Source: Tiliqua scincoides (taxonomy: Eukaryota > Chordata > Lepidosauria > Squamata > Scincidae). From it: DNA of 64,000 bases. The translations under genes and the position numbers were made by a program. The notes below the pieces were generated by a model. That model ran no database searches, was not told the DNA's origin, and was given only the letters and a program-made list of their open reading frames with translations. Below are positions 39,501 through 52,700 of this stretch, in pieces. The first letter of the stretch is position 1. Every line of letters starts with the position of its first letter. Location: NCBI RefSeq assembly GCF_035046505.1, contig NC_089827.1, positions 64,478,856 through 64,542,855 of the forward strand, given 5' to 3'.

Positions 39501-42500
39501 ATGAAATATGATTCACTGGGCAGAACCAGCACTGAACTTTATCATCTAGTATCTTCTTTTGCTGTCCCTCATACAAAATTGAAAGGCTTAGGCTGCAATC
39601 CTATCCACACTTTCTTGGGAATAAATCCCATTGAATACAATAGGACTTACTTCTGAGAAGACATGCATAGGATTGTGCCCTCTGTCAATCTAAATTTTAT
39701 TCTTATTTTATATACCTGAGATGTATATATCGTATTTTTATGTTGCAATTTAGATTATATGCTGTAATCTTGATCTTATATGTACCAGCTATATTCCACT
39801 GAAATAATTTATTCCATTAAAAAGTGAAGTGAATAAAAATAAATAAATTTTGCATGGTCTGAAGTTAGGTGACAGAGCAACCTTGAAGAAATTAAGCAGG
39901 TTTGACCTTGGTCAGTGCGCAGATGGGAGATCCTCATGGAGCTTTCAGTATCTACCCTTCAGCTCTATGAAGGAAATATGGGGCATAAATTAAAAAAGAA
40001 CTGTCGCTGACTCACAGCCCAGTCATAACCAGCCTGCCCGTGGCATGATACAGTGGCACCAAAACATCTGCTACTGCATCTTGTATGGGCAGAGAGGCAG
40101 TAGGAATTTTTCTTGAGGTAAGGAAACATTTGTTCCCTTACCCCATGTTAAGCCCCAGCAGCCTCTACGGGTCTATTCAGATCTGTGACAGCTCGGTTTC
40201 TGGTGGAGAATTGGGAGGTCCTTGAGGTCCTTCACATGCGAGGTCAGCACAAGCATTGTGTCAAAGCTGTGAGTGCTGAATTCACAGGTGAGAAGGGCCC
40301 ACTGTATAACAATAAGGATAAATCATTTTTAAACACGTTTTCACACGAGAGCTAAGGTAGTAGTGAAAGGCTTACCCTCTGACCGGCACTTGGGTCCATG
40401 TCTTTTTGGCCCTCTTCGGATGTACATCCTTCTGGCTTTTGCGACAACGGTGAGCATATTTCAAAATCCGTATGTCCCAAGTCTTGTAAGTACTGAAAAA
40501 GTGGTGAATTCTACAATACAAAATGAAAAGGCATACATTAATTGGGTTGTTTTAGTATATCTGGATTCACACTGATTACTGTTTATTCAAATGTAGCCTA
40601 TGGACGCTTTTGTAATGCATGAAATGAATGCTTCTTGAATGGATCTGGAAGTCATCTCAAGTAACTACACATAATGCTATGTAGAGGCCACCTGTATGGC
40701 CTTCTGTGCAACAGCAGTATGGCATAAAAGTGAAGAAGCAAATCCACCTCTATCCACAATAAAACACCTAATCCAATGGTGTCACTAGGGTTTGTGTCAC
40801 CCAGTGTGGGAGGCTAGTGCATCACTCCATGATGAACCTTCTCCCATACAGTGTGCAGGGCAACACTCAGGCAATGGGCATGGTGATGCACCATTGTCCC
40901 AACCCGTCTGGTTTTTTTACTATAACTTTTGACAGAATAGAGATATTTCAATAGAGTTTGTTTCATTGCATTCTGTATGAAATTAGGCATTGAATGATGT
41001 ATAACATGATGGTATTATTCAAAAATACAAAGATTTTAAACCTTAGCGCAGCATCTATGGTTGTGGGAGAGATTCTATCTACCTAGCTTCAGGCTAATCA
41101 CAAAGAAGTAAATGCTCTACAAAAGAGTACCTAATTGAACAGGACTGCCAATTAAGCCACAAGTTCCAAATACAAATATCTTAATTTTACTTTGGAAAAT
41201 TATACTACAGTACAGGTGATGTCTTTGTATCTGCAGGAGATCTGTTCCCAGATCCCCTGCAGACCCTGAAAACCACAGATAATCAAATTCATGGATGTCT
41301 GCCCACCCTGAACCCCTGCTAACTAGGTAAGAGGCATTTTTTCAAGTGGGTGCTCCTCTTTTTAGCAGGGGGAGAGTAACCAGCCCACCTCACCCCAGCA
41401 GTGTCTTTTCAAGTGGCTGTCTGCTAGTGTTCCTTTGCATCTTTTTAGATTGTGAGCCCTTTTGGGAAAGGGAGCCATTAGTTATTTGATTTTTCTCTGT
41501 AAACTGCTTTGTGAACTTTTAGTTGAAAAGCAGTATATAAATACTGTTTAATAATAATAATAATAATAATAATAATGCGACCAGAGCCCTTCTGAGCCAA
41601 AGCCCTTCTGAGTGGTGTGCAGCCTCTCTGAGGCTCCGAAAACCTCCCAGACACAATCAGAACAAGGTTCTGGTCGAGTGGGAGATATGTGGGGGGGGGG
41701 GGAAGGGAGGTGATTTGGAGATTCAGCATCCACAGTAAGGTGAACTCGCGGATAAAGAGGCCCCACCTATACCTACGTTATCAGCAGCATATATGAGAAA
41801 GTACCTTCAGTTTTAATTGTCAGATTTGCTGGAAACTCATCACAGAATGCTTCGGACACATTTGCATGCGAAGCAAAACAAAAGTAAATTTTGTTTACTT
41901 AGCCCTTTTGGGACAGGGAGCCATTAGATATTTGATTTTCTCTGTAAACCACTTTGTGAACTTTTAGTTGAAAAGCCGTATATAAATACTGCTAATAATA
42001 ATAATAATTAATAAATTATATCCTTCTCCAGCTGCTGATTTCATTTTAAATTAAAATGGCAGACAGAAGACGTTGAATGCAAGAAATGACATTCTCCCTA
42101 GAGTCCACCACCCAGAGAAACTGCTTCATAGTAAGACTGGTTTGGTGCTATGTACTTGCTTTCACATATTCCTGCATCAACAATGTTGAGAGGTCACACT
42201 CCAGTTATATTAATGATCAAAGGCAACAACTAATGCAGGCTTTACACAATGGATGGAACAACCCACATCCATCCATTTCAAATGGTTACTAGCAAACTGT
42301 ACAAAACCCAGTGTGTGCAACTGCCAATGGCCAGTACTGTGTTATGTTATAAGTAGAGTTTGCTGGATTCCTTTGCCAATTCTTGTTTTGTTGAAAACCA
42401 AAGGAAACACCTTTTGTACTTTCCCTATGGAATTTCCCAAAAAAATGGTTACGAAAAGCTTCATCACCTGAGCAGACATGCCTGCTAATGAACGCATAAG

Positions 42501-43675
42501 AAGCAAAACAGTCAGTTTCATGTTTTGAACACTTACCTGCACCCATGACGCTTTAACATGACTCAGCTACATGGCAAACTCCCTGAAGAAGCACTGCAAT
42601 GATACTTGAAGCATTTTTTCTTATTTTAAATAAGGAGAGCTTTTCCCTCCATGTTGCAATGCAACTGCAAAATACTTCATTAAACATCTTTGATATTCTA
42701 AATTAACTGCAACCAGTTTATTAACAGTTTATTAACAGAGCAAATAAACTAACCATACCAGACTGACATATGACTCGTACTTCAAGAAAAATGTTAATAG
42801 GTATGATTTTGCTATGTGTTAATTACTTTACAAAAATTACAGTAGTTTAGTGTAATCAGGTACAATAAGGCAGAATTTTTAAAAGCCAAACATTAAGCAA
42901 ACAAGTTCTACTAAAGTTGCCTCTAACTGTACCTGTAGACTTCCTCAACACAAGGGGGAAAAAAGTTATCTTCTTGAATCTTAAATGCAAACACGTCCAC
43001 ACTATGCCTTATATCAGTTTTATACTACTTTGACTCTCATGGTTGCCACCAAGAATTCTGGAAATGATATTAAGGCAAGTTCATAAATATTTCCAATGCC
43101 CAAGGAACAATTTTATTTACTACTATAACTTATATCCTCCTCTTTACAATAGTACACAGTTAATATAAATAGAAATGACCAATGTATAAATAATAATTGC
43201 CATAAAAAGATAAAAACAGCAGTTTAAAGCCCAGGGAGACAACTCTATGTAAAACTACACTGCTATAGAGCAATGTACACTGCCAGCAGTAGTTCCTTGG
43301 GGAGGCTGTTCTACAGTCTATGCACCACTACAGAGAAAGGCCTTCTCTCTCATGCCCACCTACCATGCTAATAAGAGCAAGAGAAAATGCAGAGGAGCTT
43401 CTGACAGAAATTCTTGAGCAGGTTCATTAGGAGATGGTTCTGGAGAGCCATTTCCGACTTTAAAGGTCAAAACCAACATCTTGAATTGCACATGGGAATA
43501 AATGGGGCAACTAGTGAGAGCCTGGAAAATACTGACGTTATGGGTCAAGAAGCCAGAAAATGGAATGAAAATAGGGCAGTAAGCCATGGACTAAAAACTG
43601 TAGTTGGTGAAAATAGATTCCAAAAGGAATAAACAAAAAAGAAGATTAAGTATAGATGGAAGGGGGAATAACTGT

Positions 43676-43710
<35 letters not shown>

Positions 43711-46700
43711 CAGTACAGAAACGAAAGAAAAGAGAATCTGAATGCAGTTGGTAGGCAAGAGAAATAAGGAGCAAGTAGAGAACCTTGCCAAGAGTTATAG
43801 TTATAGCAGGAGACAATGGACTGAGACGCAGCGTTCTGAAGACACAGTGGGTGGTGCACATACAGAACAGAAAAATGGAAGGACAAAAAAATCAGAGTTT
43901 GGACAACTTCATATATAACTTTAAAAAAAAAGAGGGTTTATAGACTTTGGGTTATTGGCCAGAAGAAAACAATCAAGTAAATGAACTTTACAAGACCTTC
44001 CATTGTGAGACATAGGACCGATGTGTGTGTTGGCAACCTTCAGTCTCAAGAGACTATGGTATCGTGCTCTGAATGGTGGTTCTGGAACAGTGTCTAGTGA
44101 GGCTGAAAAGGCCAATTCGGGAGTGACAATCCCTTCCACACTGGGAGCAAGTGCAGTCTGTCCCTGGACTGATGATGGCACAGAAATTGCCAGGTCTAGA
44201 CTCACAGAAATGAGAATTATGTGGCTCATCCCACCATCATAGCATTTTAGCAATCCTAAGGCGAAAGCAAAAATCAAGAGGCAAAATCAATCAAGCAATT
44301 CCCAACCTTAGTAAGCTCCTTCACTTTCCTGGAAACTTTCATTCAGATCCCAAGTGAAGAGCCATTCACGTAGCTTCTAGAACTATAGCCCTAGGAAAAA
44401 AACTTGGCCTAGTGAGTCTCTGTCTTCTTGGAAGTTGGAGAGCTTGAGGCAGAGCTCCACTCCATTTCTGTGGGGCTCAGAAACATCCAGCCACCATTCC
44501 TCCAGTACACAGTGGGCTCTGCAGTGCTTTGTGAATCTCTTAGGCCCAAATTCTAACCCACTTTCCAGTACTGGCATAGCTGTGCCAATAGGACATGTGC
44601 TGCATCCTGCAGTTGGGGGGCACTCACAGAGGCCTCCACAACGTAAGGGAATGTTTGTTTCCTTACCTAGGAGCTGCATTGTCCTTATGTCGGTGCTGGA
44701 ATGTAGGTTAGGATTGTGCCCTTAGTTGAAAAGCAACTTATAAATCACTGTGGTCCAGCACGCGGCCTGCAAGGCCAATTCTGGTGGCCCTCAGGTGGCA
44801 TCCAGCCCCCCCATTCCCCTGTCAATCCGGTGCTGCATGGCTCCCCACTTGGAAGCCAGAGTGCAAAGAGTGCATAGAGTGCCTTTGTGCTTGTAAGCTG
44901 GAGTGGGGCAGGGCATGCTGGTGGCTTTTTGATCTCCTGCCATGCTGTTCCAGCTTCTCCTTTGGAGAATGAGAAACTGAATGGTGTAACAGGAAGACTG
45001 AAAAGCCCTGCTGTATCTGCCTCCGCTTTGAGCCTGCCTAATGTCCTCAGCAGACTAAAAAGCGGAAAAAATTGGTGGCAGCGTCATAATGTCACCACCA
45101 ATTACTTCAGGGATGGACCACATCAGCCCAGCCAGGGGGATCATGCAAGAGTCACGCAGTCCCCTGCCTGTCTGAAGTTCAATAATGTATTCAATAATAT
45201 TTGAATTACAATTGTGTCGAATGAAGGATAGCCCATGATTCCCAAAAATATGTTGTTTTCCAGTTTGTGTGCTGGCATGTGTAGCTTCCAAAGGGTGAGG
45301 ACCCTCACAAGCAACTGCTCTTTCCCCCACTGCTCAAGCAACGCAGTAGGGGAAAGAGCAACTTGAAGTTTGTGCCTCCAAAACTCCAACTACATGGCAC
45401 ACTTTGAAAAGCCCTGGAATGGGTCACTATCTTCCTCTTTAACCTGCCATATCAGACTGTTGTAAGTGCTATAAAGATAATTAAAAATGCTATGCCTCCA
45501 TCTCTAGGCTTATTTTCATGTTTGTTGCCATGCAGTACTACACTGGTTCAAAAGTCCATCAGGGCTAGTGAGCTAATCTACTGAAGAGATCAAATGGCCC
45601 TGACCCAAATCAAGTTCTGAATAATCAAAACTGTAAGAAAGTTAATCATTTAACATAAGTAGGAAACACATAAAATTTGGTGTGGCAACGAGGGTGAGAG
45701 AAAACCATGATCAAGGTTTAGGGACACTGGGCACCCTGTTGACTGATTTTCATTGTCATGTAAATCTACTATTATTTAAGACATTGGCCACAATTCAGAA
45801 TAAAATCAATTTACCTGTTATGACAAATGAAATTGAAACAAAGATAAAACCATGATTAGTTTCCAAGCTAATGATTGCAGCTGCTAAAATCAAAGTCACA
45901 CCCAAGTAATTTCTGCTGATGCATTAGAAAGGAAATGACTAAGGCTTTCTCCATTAGGTCTACCAGGTTTCCTCCCTCTCCCATCCTATTACAACTCCTG
46001 TGAATCTAACCTTCTATTAACTCTTAACTAAAGGAATCAGTGCAACTTAAAACCCACACAGATTAACAGACCGTAATAGCCTTGCTTAAAACCACAGCAA
46101 AGCTAAAGATAGATCAGAAGGGAGAACATAAACCAAAGGTGACACGCCCACCTACAGCCTTAGACTACTCTCTACCTTAAGTATTTCATCCTTGGTTAAC
46201 AACTTAAAGCCACTATAAACTTACTTAGAGGCTGAAATAAAGGTAGCCCAGGTTATTTTGAAGTGTTATATTTAAAAAAAAATTAAAGGAAAGACTTACA
46301 GGCAGTATAATTCTTGTCTCGCGAAAAATATGATTCCACCTCTCTCTCAGATACTCTCTCAGTGTATCTGAGAGAATTTCTCCCACCGCCCCGTTTCTTT
46401 CCACTTGCCTCTCCAGGGTGACTGGAGCAGAAAATTAAAAGTATCAGTCAGAGAAACGGCACCTGCGCTCTTGCACAGCAGCATTTTCCCGGCATCATCA
46501 GCGGAAGCAGCCAGCGGCGCACTAGCACTCTGCAGTTTCTCCTATTAGCATATGACAGGAGAAGCGGAGAACCAACTGATGGATTCTTAAAGGCTTTTAG
46601 GAAGCAACTGCTTACAAGAAATAATGCATATTGATATTATACAAAATCCCTCGCAAAGACTTTCCAAGCAACTGCATTTAAAGGTCTTAGTCATATTCCT

Positions 46701-49700
46701 TTGGCTCACAGTCATCTTGGCCTGCTGATCATCCAGCAAACTCCTCACACATCTCACATTTAATGAGTAAGAGGCAGCAAAATCTACACTATCTTTACGT
46801 TCCTTAATATCATATTTGTTAGTGCCGCTCTGACCAGCTTTGTGCTTCCCCCGAATAGGCTTGCCTAGACTTTTTATAACAAAAGCTTTCTTTCAACACA
46901 GCAGCCAGGCCCTCAAAGCAAATACTGTACAAGTTTTTTCTTTTCTTTTCTTTTTAGATACAAGCCTTTAGACCACTCAATTTAATGGACATGAATGTAC
47001 TCCCTGATTTTACTCCAATCTAAATGATGCTGGATATGTGACTCCCGTCACATACACAGACTATATATTACTTTTACTCTAACTCCTACTTCTGCGTTTT
47101 TGCATTTACTATAACAACACGCACCATTCACTTGAAGCTATAATGAGTCACCTTGACAATCTGTAGGGGACTTTCTAACTGAGGATAATAATGGTGAAAA
47201 GAATGCTCACAGTCTCAGTCTATGACTAACAAACAATCATGCAGCCACAAAAAAAGGCAAATACAGTCTTAAGATTATTTGTTTGCAATATTTCTAGACG
47301 GGATAGGTATGTAAAAGGCACAGGATGAGGCCTCATGAGGAATACCAGTTTCTGTGTTAATTACTCATGTTCAGGAAGCTAAAATCAAACTGGAACAAAC
47401 ACGAAGAGGAACTAGAATGGACAAGAATTACACATCTACTTTTTGCCAGGCTTGTTTAGCGATTAAAAAGAAGCTACAATTGTAGTTCACATATTAGTGG
47501 CATAAGCTGATTCACTTTTCCCATACTGTTTAAGCTGCAAGTGGTTTAATAAGCAATAGCATGATTGCTATATACTACCTCTGGTTTCTGTTCAAATGGC
47601 TACTTTAGGTTTGTACCTATTTTGTTTATCATATACATGATGTCTCAGGGTCCAAATCTATCCAGAACAGGAGCATTGGTGCCAAATGCTGCCTGCTGGA
47701 TTTGAGTATGCTAGTATCTCCTCGGAGTAAGGGGACATTTGCCTTCTTACCCTGAATAAAGACCCAGCCTGATCAATGCACATAGGATTACAGCTTCAAC
47801 TGATGTTAATACTGCCAGTTAATATTAAATTTCAAGATCTAATTTACATAATGTCATTATTGAGCAACAGCACACACAAAAAATGACCACGTGTCAGAAA
47901 AGTACACACATGCAAAGAAGAAAATAAAGGTAAATCAATTGTTCTGATAACATCTCAAGCATCCCAAGAACTTGCTGAACATGTCCGTTATCTTCACTAT
48001 ATATTCAATGAATAACATCAAGGAAAACCAACGCTGAGTGCATTTGGATAGTGATTCTAGTAAGAGTGCATGCTTCATGAATAAATTACAAAAGAAAAAA
48101 TGTTACGATTGCAGTAAGGAAACCTTTAAGCTAATGAGAACCTTTCACAAAAGACCTGCATCATACTGAGAGCTTGCCACACTTTATTTTTTTATTCCAC
48201 TTACCAATTCACTATTATACTGAAGACCAAGACATGTATATGAATGACTTTGGAAAGGTAGATTTGAGAAGCAAAAAGTAACTACTTGAGGCTACAATCT
48301 TATGATGCAAGGGTATTAGTCTATATACCAGAATAGTCAGAAGATTGGTGCATTCCCCTTCACAACATTGGGGAAATGAATTGTGCAAAGTATTGCACAA
48401 ATCCCTAACAGAAAAAAATGGGAGTCATGTAGAATAACACACATATCCTCCCAATCAGCTACAGCTACAAAAGTCAGTATACAGAGCAGCTATTTTCAAC
48501 CAGTGTGCTTTGGCGTATTTGTGTGCCGTGGAAATTTGGGGGAGGGTCATTTATTAGTAGGGCCATTGGGGCACATTAGCCCCCCACCAGCAAAATGGTG
48601 TGCCTTGTCAATTATCAAAAAATTGATGGTGTGCCGTGACAATTTTAGCACCTGGTCAGTGCGCCCTGAGATGAAAAAGGCTGAAAGTTGCTGATATAGA
48701 GTATGAATTAAAAACTGTGCCATTATGTTGTAAACGTAATATCGGTGGAAAGGACCAGGCACAGAGTAAAGCACAGCATATCAAACAGGCAGATCAGAAG
48801 ATCCCAACTTGCAGATGCAGTGGGGGCTGACTTAGCTGGAGCACAGGATTTCACTATTAGTTTAACTATGAACCTCTCTTAACAAACTCAGAGTAACTGA
48901 ACAGTCAATATGATAAAGCACATAAAGCCACAGTATGTTTTCCAACTATGGAACTACTCCAGCAATTTATTCCTATTCCATGACCCCTATGCAAAGTCAG
49001 GGGAGAAGGCAGGCTGATTGAGAGGAGCAGTGCCTTAGTGATCAGTGCTTAAAGTTCCCTTCCCTCTGGGGAAGGAATTTGTTGTTCTGACCCAACAAAT
49101 ACTTTTTGTTGGGTCAGAAGTTGATGTGCTCCATTTCAGCAGCATGGGCTAAGTGGATTTTCTCCCATTCAATTTCAGTATGCTTTTGCTCAGCTGCCAG
49201 TTACTCTCTCTACTACTCCCTTTCAGCTGCCAGCTTTTTCTCTTCTAGTTCCAGCTGGACCTGGAACTGAGCAGAAGTCAAGGTACCTTGTGTGCTTCTG
49301 CTGGACCCTGGTGACCCCAGTGAGTCAGGCTGAGGTTGTACCAAACTCTAGGCCAGGGATCAGCAACCTTTTCAGCAAAGAGGTCAGACATTCTGTGATG
49401 ATATCATCACGTTATTGCCAAACTTCTGGATATTGTCAAGCTCTCAGAAGCGGTAGCAATACAGAATCCAGCTTGGGAGGCTTTGCAAAGCTTCACAAGC
49501 TGAGCATTGTGCAAGCCAGATGACCTAGGACAGCAGGCCCGAGGAGGTGCTGGACCCTCTAAAATGGTTTTACCACCACACAAAAGCATGAACAGAGTGC
49601 TGTCCTTGTCTATCTAATCTCACTATCCAGTTGATCCCTAAAAATAAGAAACAAAAAGACTGTTTGCCTTTAACTCTAGCTGTTTACTGCCAAACTACAC

Positions 49701-52700
49701 CCTTTGTACCTTTCGGAAGAGTCTTTCCCAGAGCTATAACATACAAAAAATAAAATAAAATTTGCCAAAGTTCGTGCAATGGCTGTTGGGGTATCATCCC
49801 CTACTACTAAGCTAACCACATCAGGGAAGGCTAGAAGGTAGGGTAGACCTAAGAGAGCAGTGTCAATTGGTTAGTGCACACACACCCCTTCCTGGTCTCT
49901 GTTTTCCTTTTTACTGGGTCAGCAGATGAATGGTAGGGAAACTGGTGGTTTTAATTCACTTCCACTATTCTAGATAGAGGGAGGCATATGAGAAAAAACT
50001 CCATCCCAGGGGAGCACTGAATGCCTGGGGTTCTTATTAACAATCAAAACCACAGGATCCTATGCAAGAGCACTCAGATGCAACAATTCGTACCTGTGAA
50101 TATGGACTAGGCAGGCAACATTCAAAAGATAACTAGTTTATTAAAAACCCAGAAGATATTAAACCAAATGAAGGGGGGGGGAACCAAGAGCAGGGAAGGA
50201 AAAGTACATGCAGGCTGATGGAAAATATCTGAACTTAGCTGAATGAACACCAAGTAAAAGCTTGGTCAAATTAGGTACAGTAACTATAGGTACAGCTGGG
50301 ATGCTACTCAAGAGCAAAATTCACAACCTCCCCTCCCCCCATGCATCATTGTGGTTAAACCAGTAAGTTTACAGGTAGGCTTTGGGGTAGAGAAGGGTAG
50401 ACGCAGTCTAACTAAAGACAGAGTCACAATCACTAGCTAGTTACGTTGTCCAAGGAATCTCTGTTCCCTGCACTTACTGGAGAGTCTGTGGGTGCACTTC
50501 CATAATCCACCATTAGGCTTCATGGCAGACTGGGGAAAAGACATGCAAGCTTCCTCATGCTTCGATTTAACCAATTTCTGCCCAGCCCACAGGCGTACAC
50601 ATTTGATCCCTGTTATCCATATGCAACGTTGGGCAGAAATGGCTTAAGTAACTTTGGTCTGATGCTGTCATTAAATTATCTGATTGGAGCAGTGGACCCT
50701 ATCTGGTCTTTCCATTCCACCCCTTTACCTAGACAGACTGGTTTGGCTGCCCAATCAGCAGGGCCAGGCTAATCACTAGGAGGACTAGCAACTCCAGACA
50801 GAAAAGAATGTTTCAAAACCACAAATGCATGTGGCTGGCTAGTAATAGAGTTTCAAACAAAGGACAAGCTGTTGTAGAAGTATGTCACAGCAACTTTTTA
50901 GATTGCTGAACTTGCACAGGAGTTTCTAGGGAGTTAGAAGGCCCTAAAAATAAGGAAAAATAGGCCAAAAAAATGAGAAAAAGCAAGGCATTCATCACAA
51001 AGACTACACATTAAGTGCCCGCCCTCCAACCTGTGTAACATACACTTCCATTGATGACTGCAAAGTTCACTAACTGGAAGATAATTAATTAGCCTGTAGC
51101 ATTATAATGGATACAGCTGGAGCACCAGCTTAGAGGAAGTCATGCAGCAAAACCCTGCAGCTTACGGACAGAAGAAGGTGGGTTCTCCTATCCTCTCAAT
51201 CAGTAAAGGGGGGGGGACACCTAGGACAGGTGATCAGTATAGGGGGAGGCCAACTCAAATACACAAGCCATGTGATGGGTGTGGACCCTCAGCTGGTGTC
51301 CAATGTGGCTGCCCCTGAGTTGATGTATGCATTATTGCAAGCAACCCCCCCCCCCCTTGACATGCAGCATGACCTTCTCTCAAGGATTTTGCTCAGTTTT
51401 TCTGTGGGAAATGCTTACTTAATGGCTAGTGGCAACTTTGAAAACAGCAAGCAAATGAGAAAGGGTTTTGGAGGAGGTGGCACCTTTTGTAGCAAGGGGG
51501 AGGGTTCAAGAAGATGTTGCTGTTCTTGCAGAACTGTCTGAGGCTTTCAATATTAGTACCGTTTATCTAGGAGTGTCTGCTCCCTCATGTTTAACTTGTC
51601 TGTCTTCTTGCAATTCGTATTGCAAAAACAGCATTAAGTCCTTGCTACTCTTGCCTTACAAAGGAGCTGCCATGAAACCATACTAAGTACAAACCACTCT
51701 TTACCTCACTGCCACAAGGACCTTGTGGTCTAAAAACACACATTATCTGCTTAAGGTTGCCCAGAAAACCTTAATGTAAGAAAAATATTTTCATACATTT
51801 TTAGTGGCAATACCCAGATTTCATTGAAAGTTGCAACTACTTTACTGATCTAAAGTTCATGGAAATACAAATCAGTATTTGCATAATGTCACCTCCACCA
51901 CCCACAGGGTACGCACAAGAGCGTAATATCAAAAGAGGATTTGCCTTACTGTACATACAAGCATAATTGGAGGGGGGGGATCAACCTTTCACAGGATCCT
52001 CCACAGATCTCTGCCTTGAGCATCTGGACAAATTTCTGAAGACTTTCAATATGAGCATTATAGTCAGTTCTTTTTATCTGCAAATTCGCTTATTGAAAGG
52101 GGCAAAGTTGCCACCTCTGTCTTGTTACCCATGACTCTGTTCTCATTATCCACAAATACTGTGGCATGCCAAAGGAAGGAGCCAAGAGACAAGTGAAGGA
52201 GGCATCTCCCTCCCTGCTGAACTCTGAGGTCTCGTTGTTGGGTCAGCAACCTTGAGTGAGTCAAGGAAGAGCCAGCAGAGAAGGAAACATCAGATGTTGA
52301 TGAATTCTTTCGATCACCCAATCCCACAGACTTCAGAGTAAGATCCAGTTCCATAAAGTTCATAGAGAGTATGGCAAAGAGGGTCCCCTGGAAACCAAAC
52401 CCATTTTCCCCATAGGTTCAGTGATTGAGGGTCCAATCCTATCCAACTTTCCAGCACTGGTGCAGCCACAGTGCAGCTCTCAGGTAAGGGAACAATTGTT
52501 CCCATACCTTGAGGAGGCCTCTGTGCCTGCCCCTCCACCACAGGATGTAGTACACACCCCATTGGCATGGCTGCACTGACACTGAAAAATTGGATTGGGC
52601 CCTCAGTATCCACAAGGTTTTCCAGGAACCTAACCTTGGTGGATAACGAGAACTGACTGTACCTCAAACCAAAAAAGAAGCGTCTCTCAACAAAGGAGTG

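Larger units (their letters stand above)
35808..40375 (-). other. VEZT: VEZT intron 2
   Basis: GT-AG intron of 4.6 kb, mostly AT-rich and plain from 35810 to 39590. Near its left-strand start it has a P1 palindrome (39591-39682), a 5S-derived SINE remnant (39855-39990) and a degenerate P2 copy (about 40016-40155). Confidence 0.82.

Noticed and set aside
44746-45415. A long hAT-like element between GGTCCAGCACGCGGCC and AAAAGCCCTGGAATG
   Set aside because: The suggested ends pair poorly and no duplication is evident, so only a repeat-like block is noted under intron 1.
49354-49560. Another hAT-like element starting CAGGGATCAGCAACC
   Set aside because: Only one plausible end is visible; no matching inverted end or target duplication was found.
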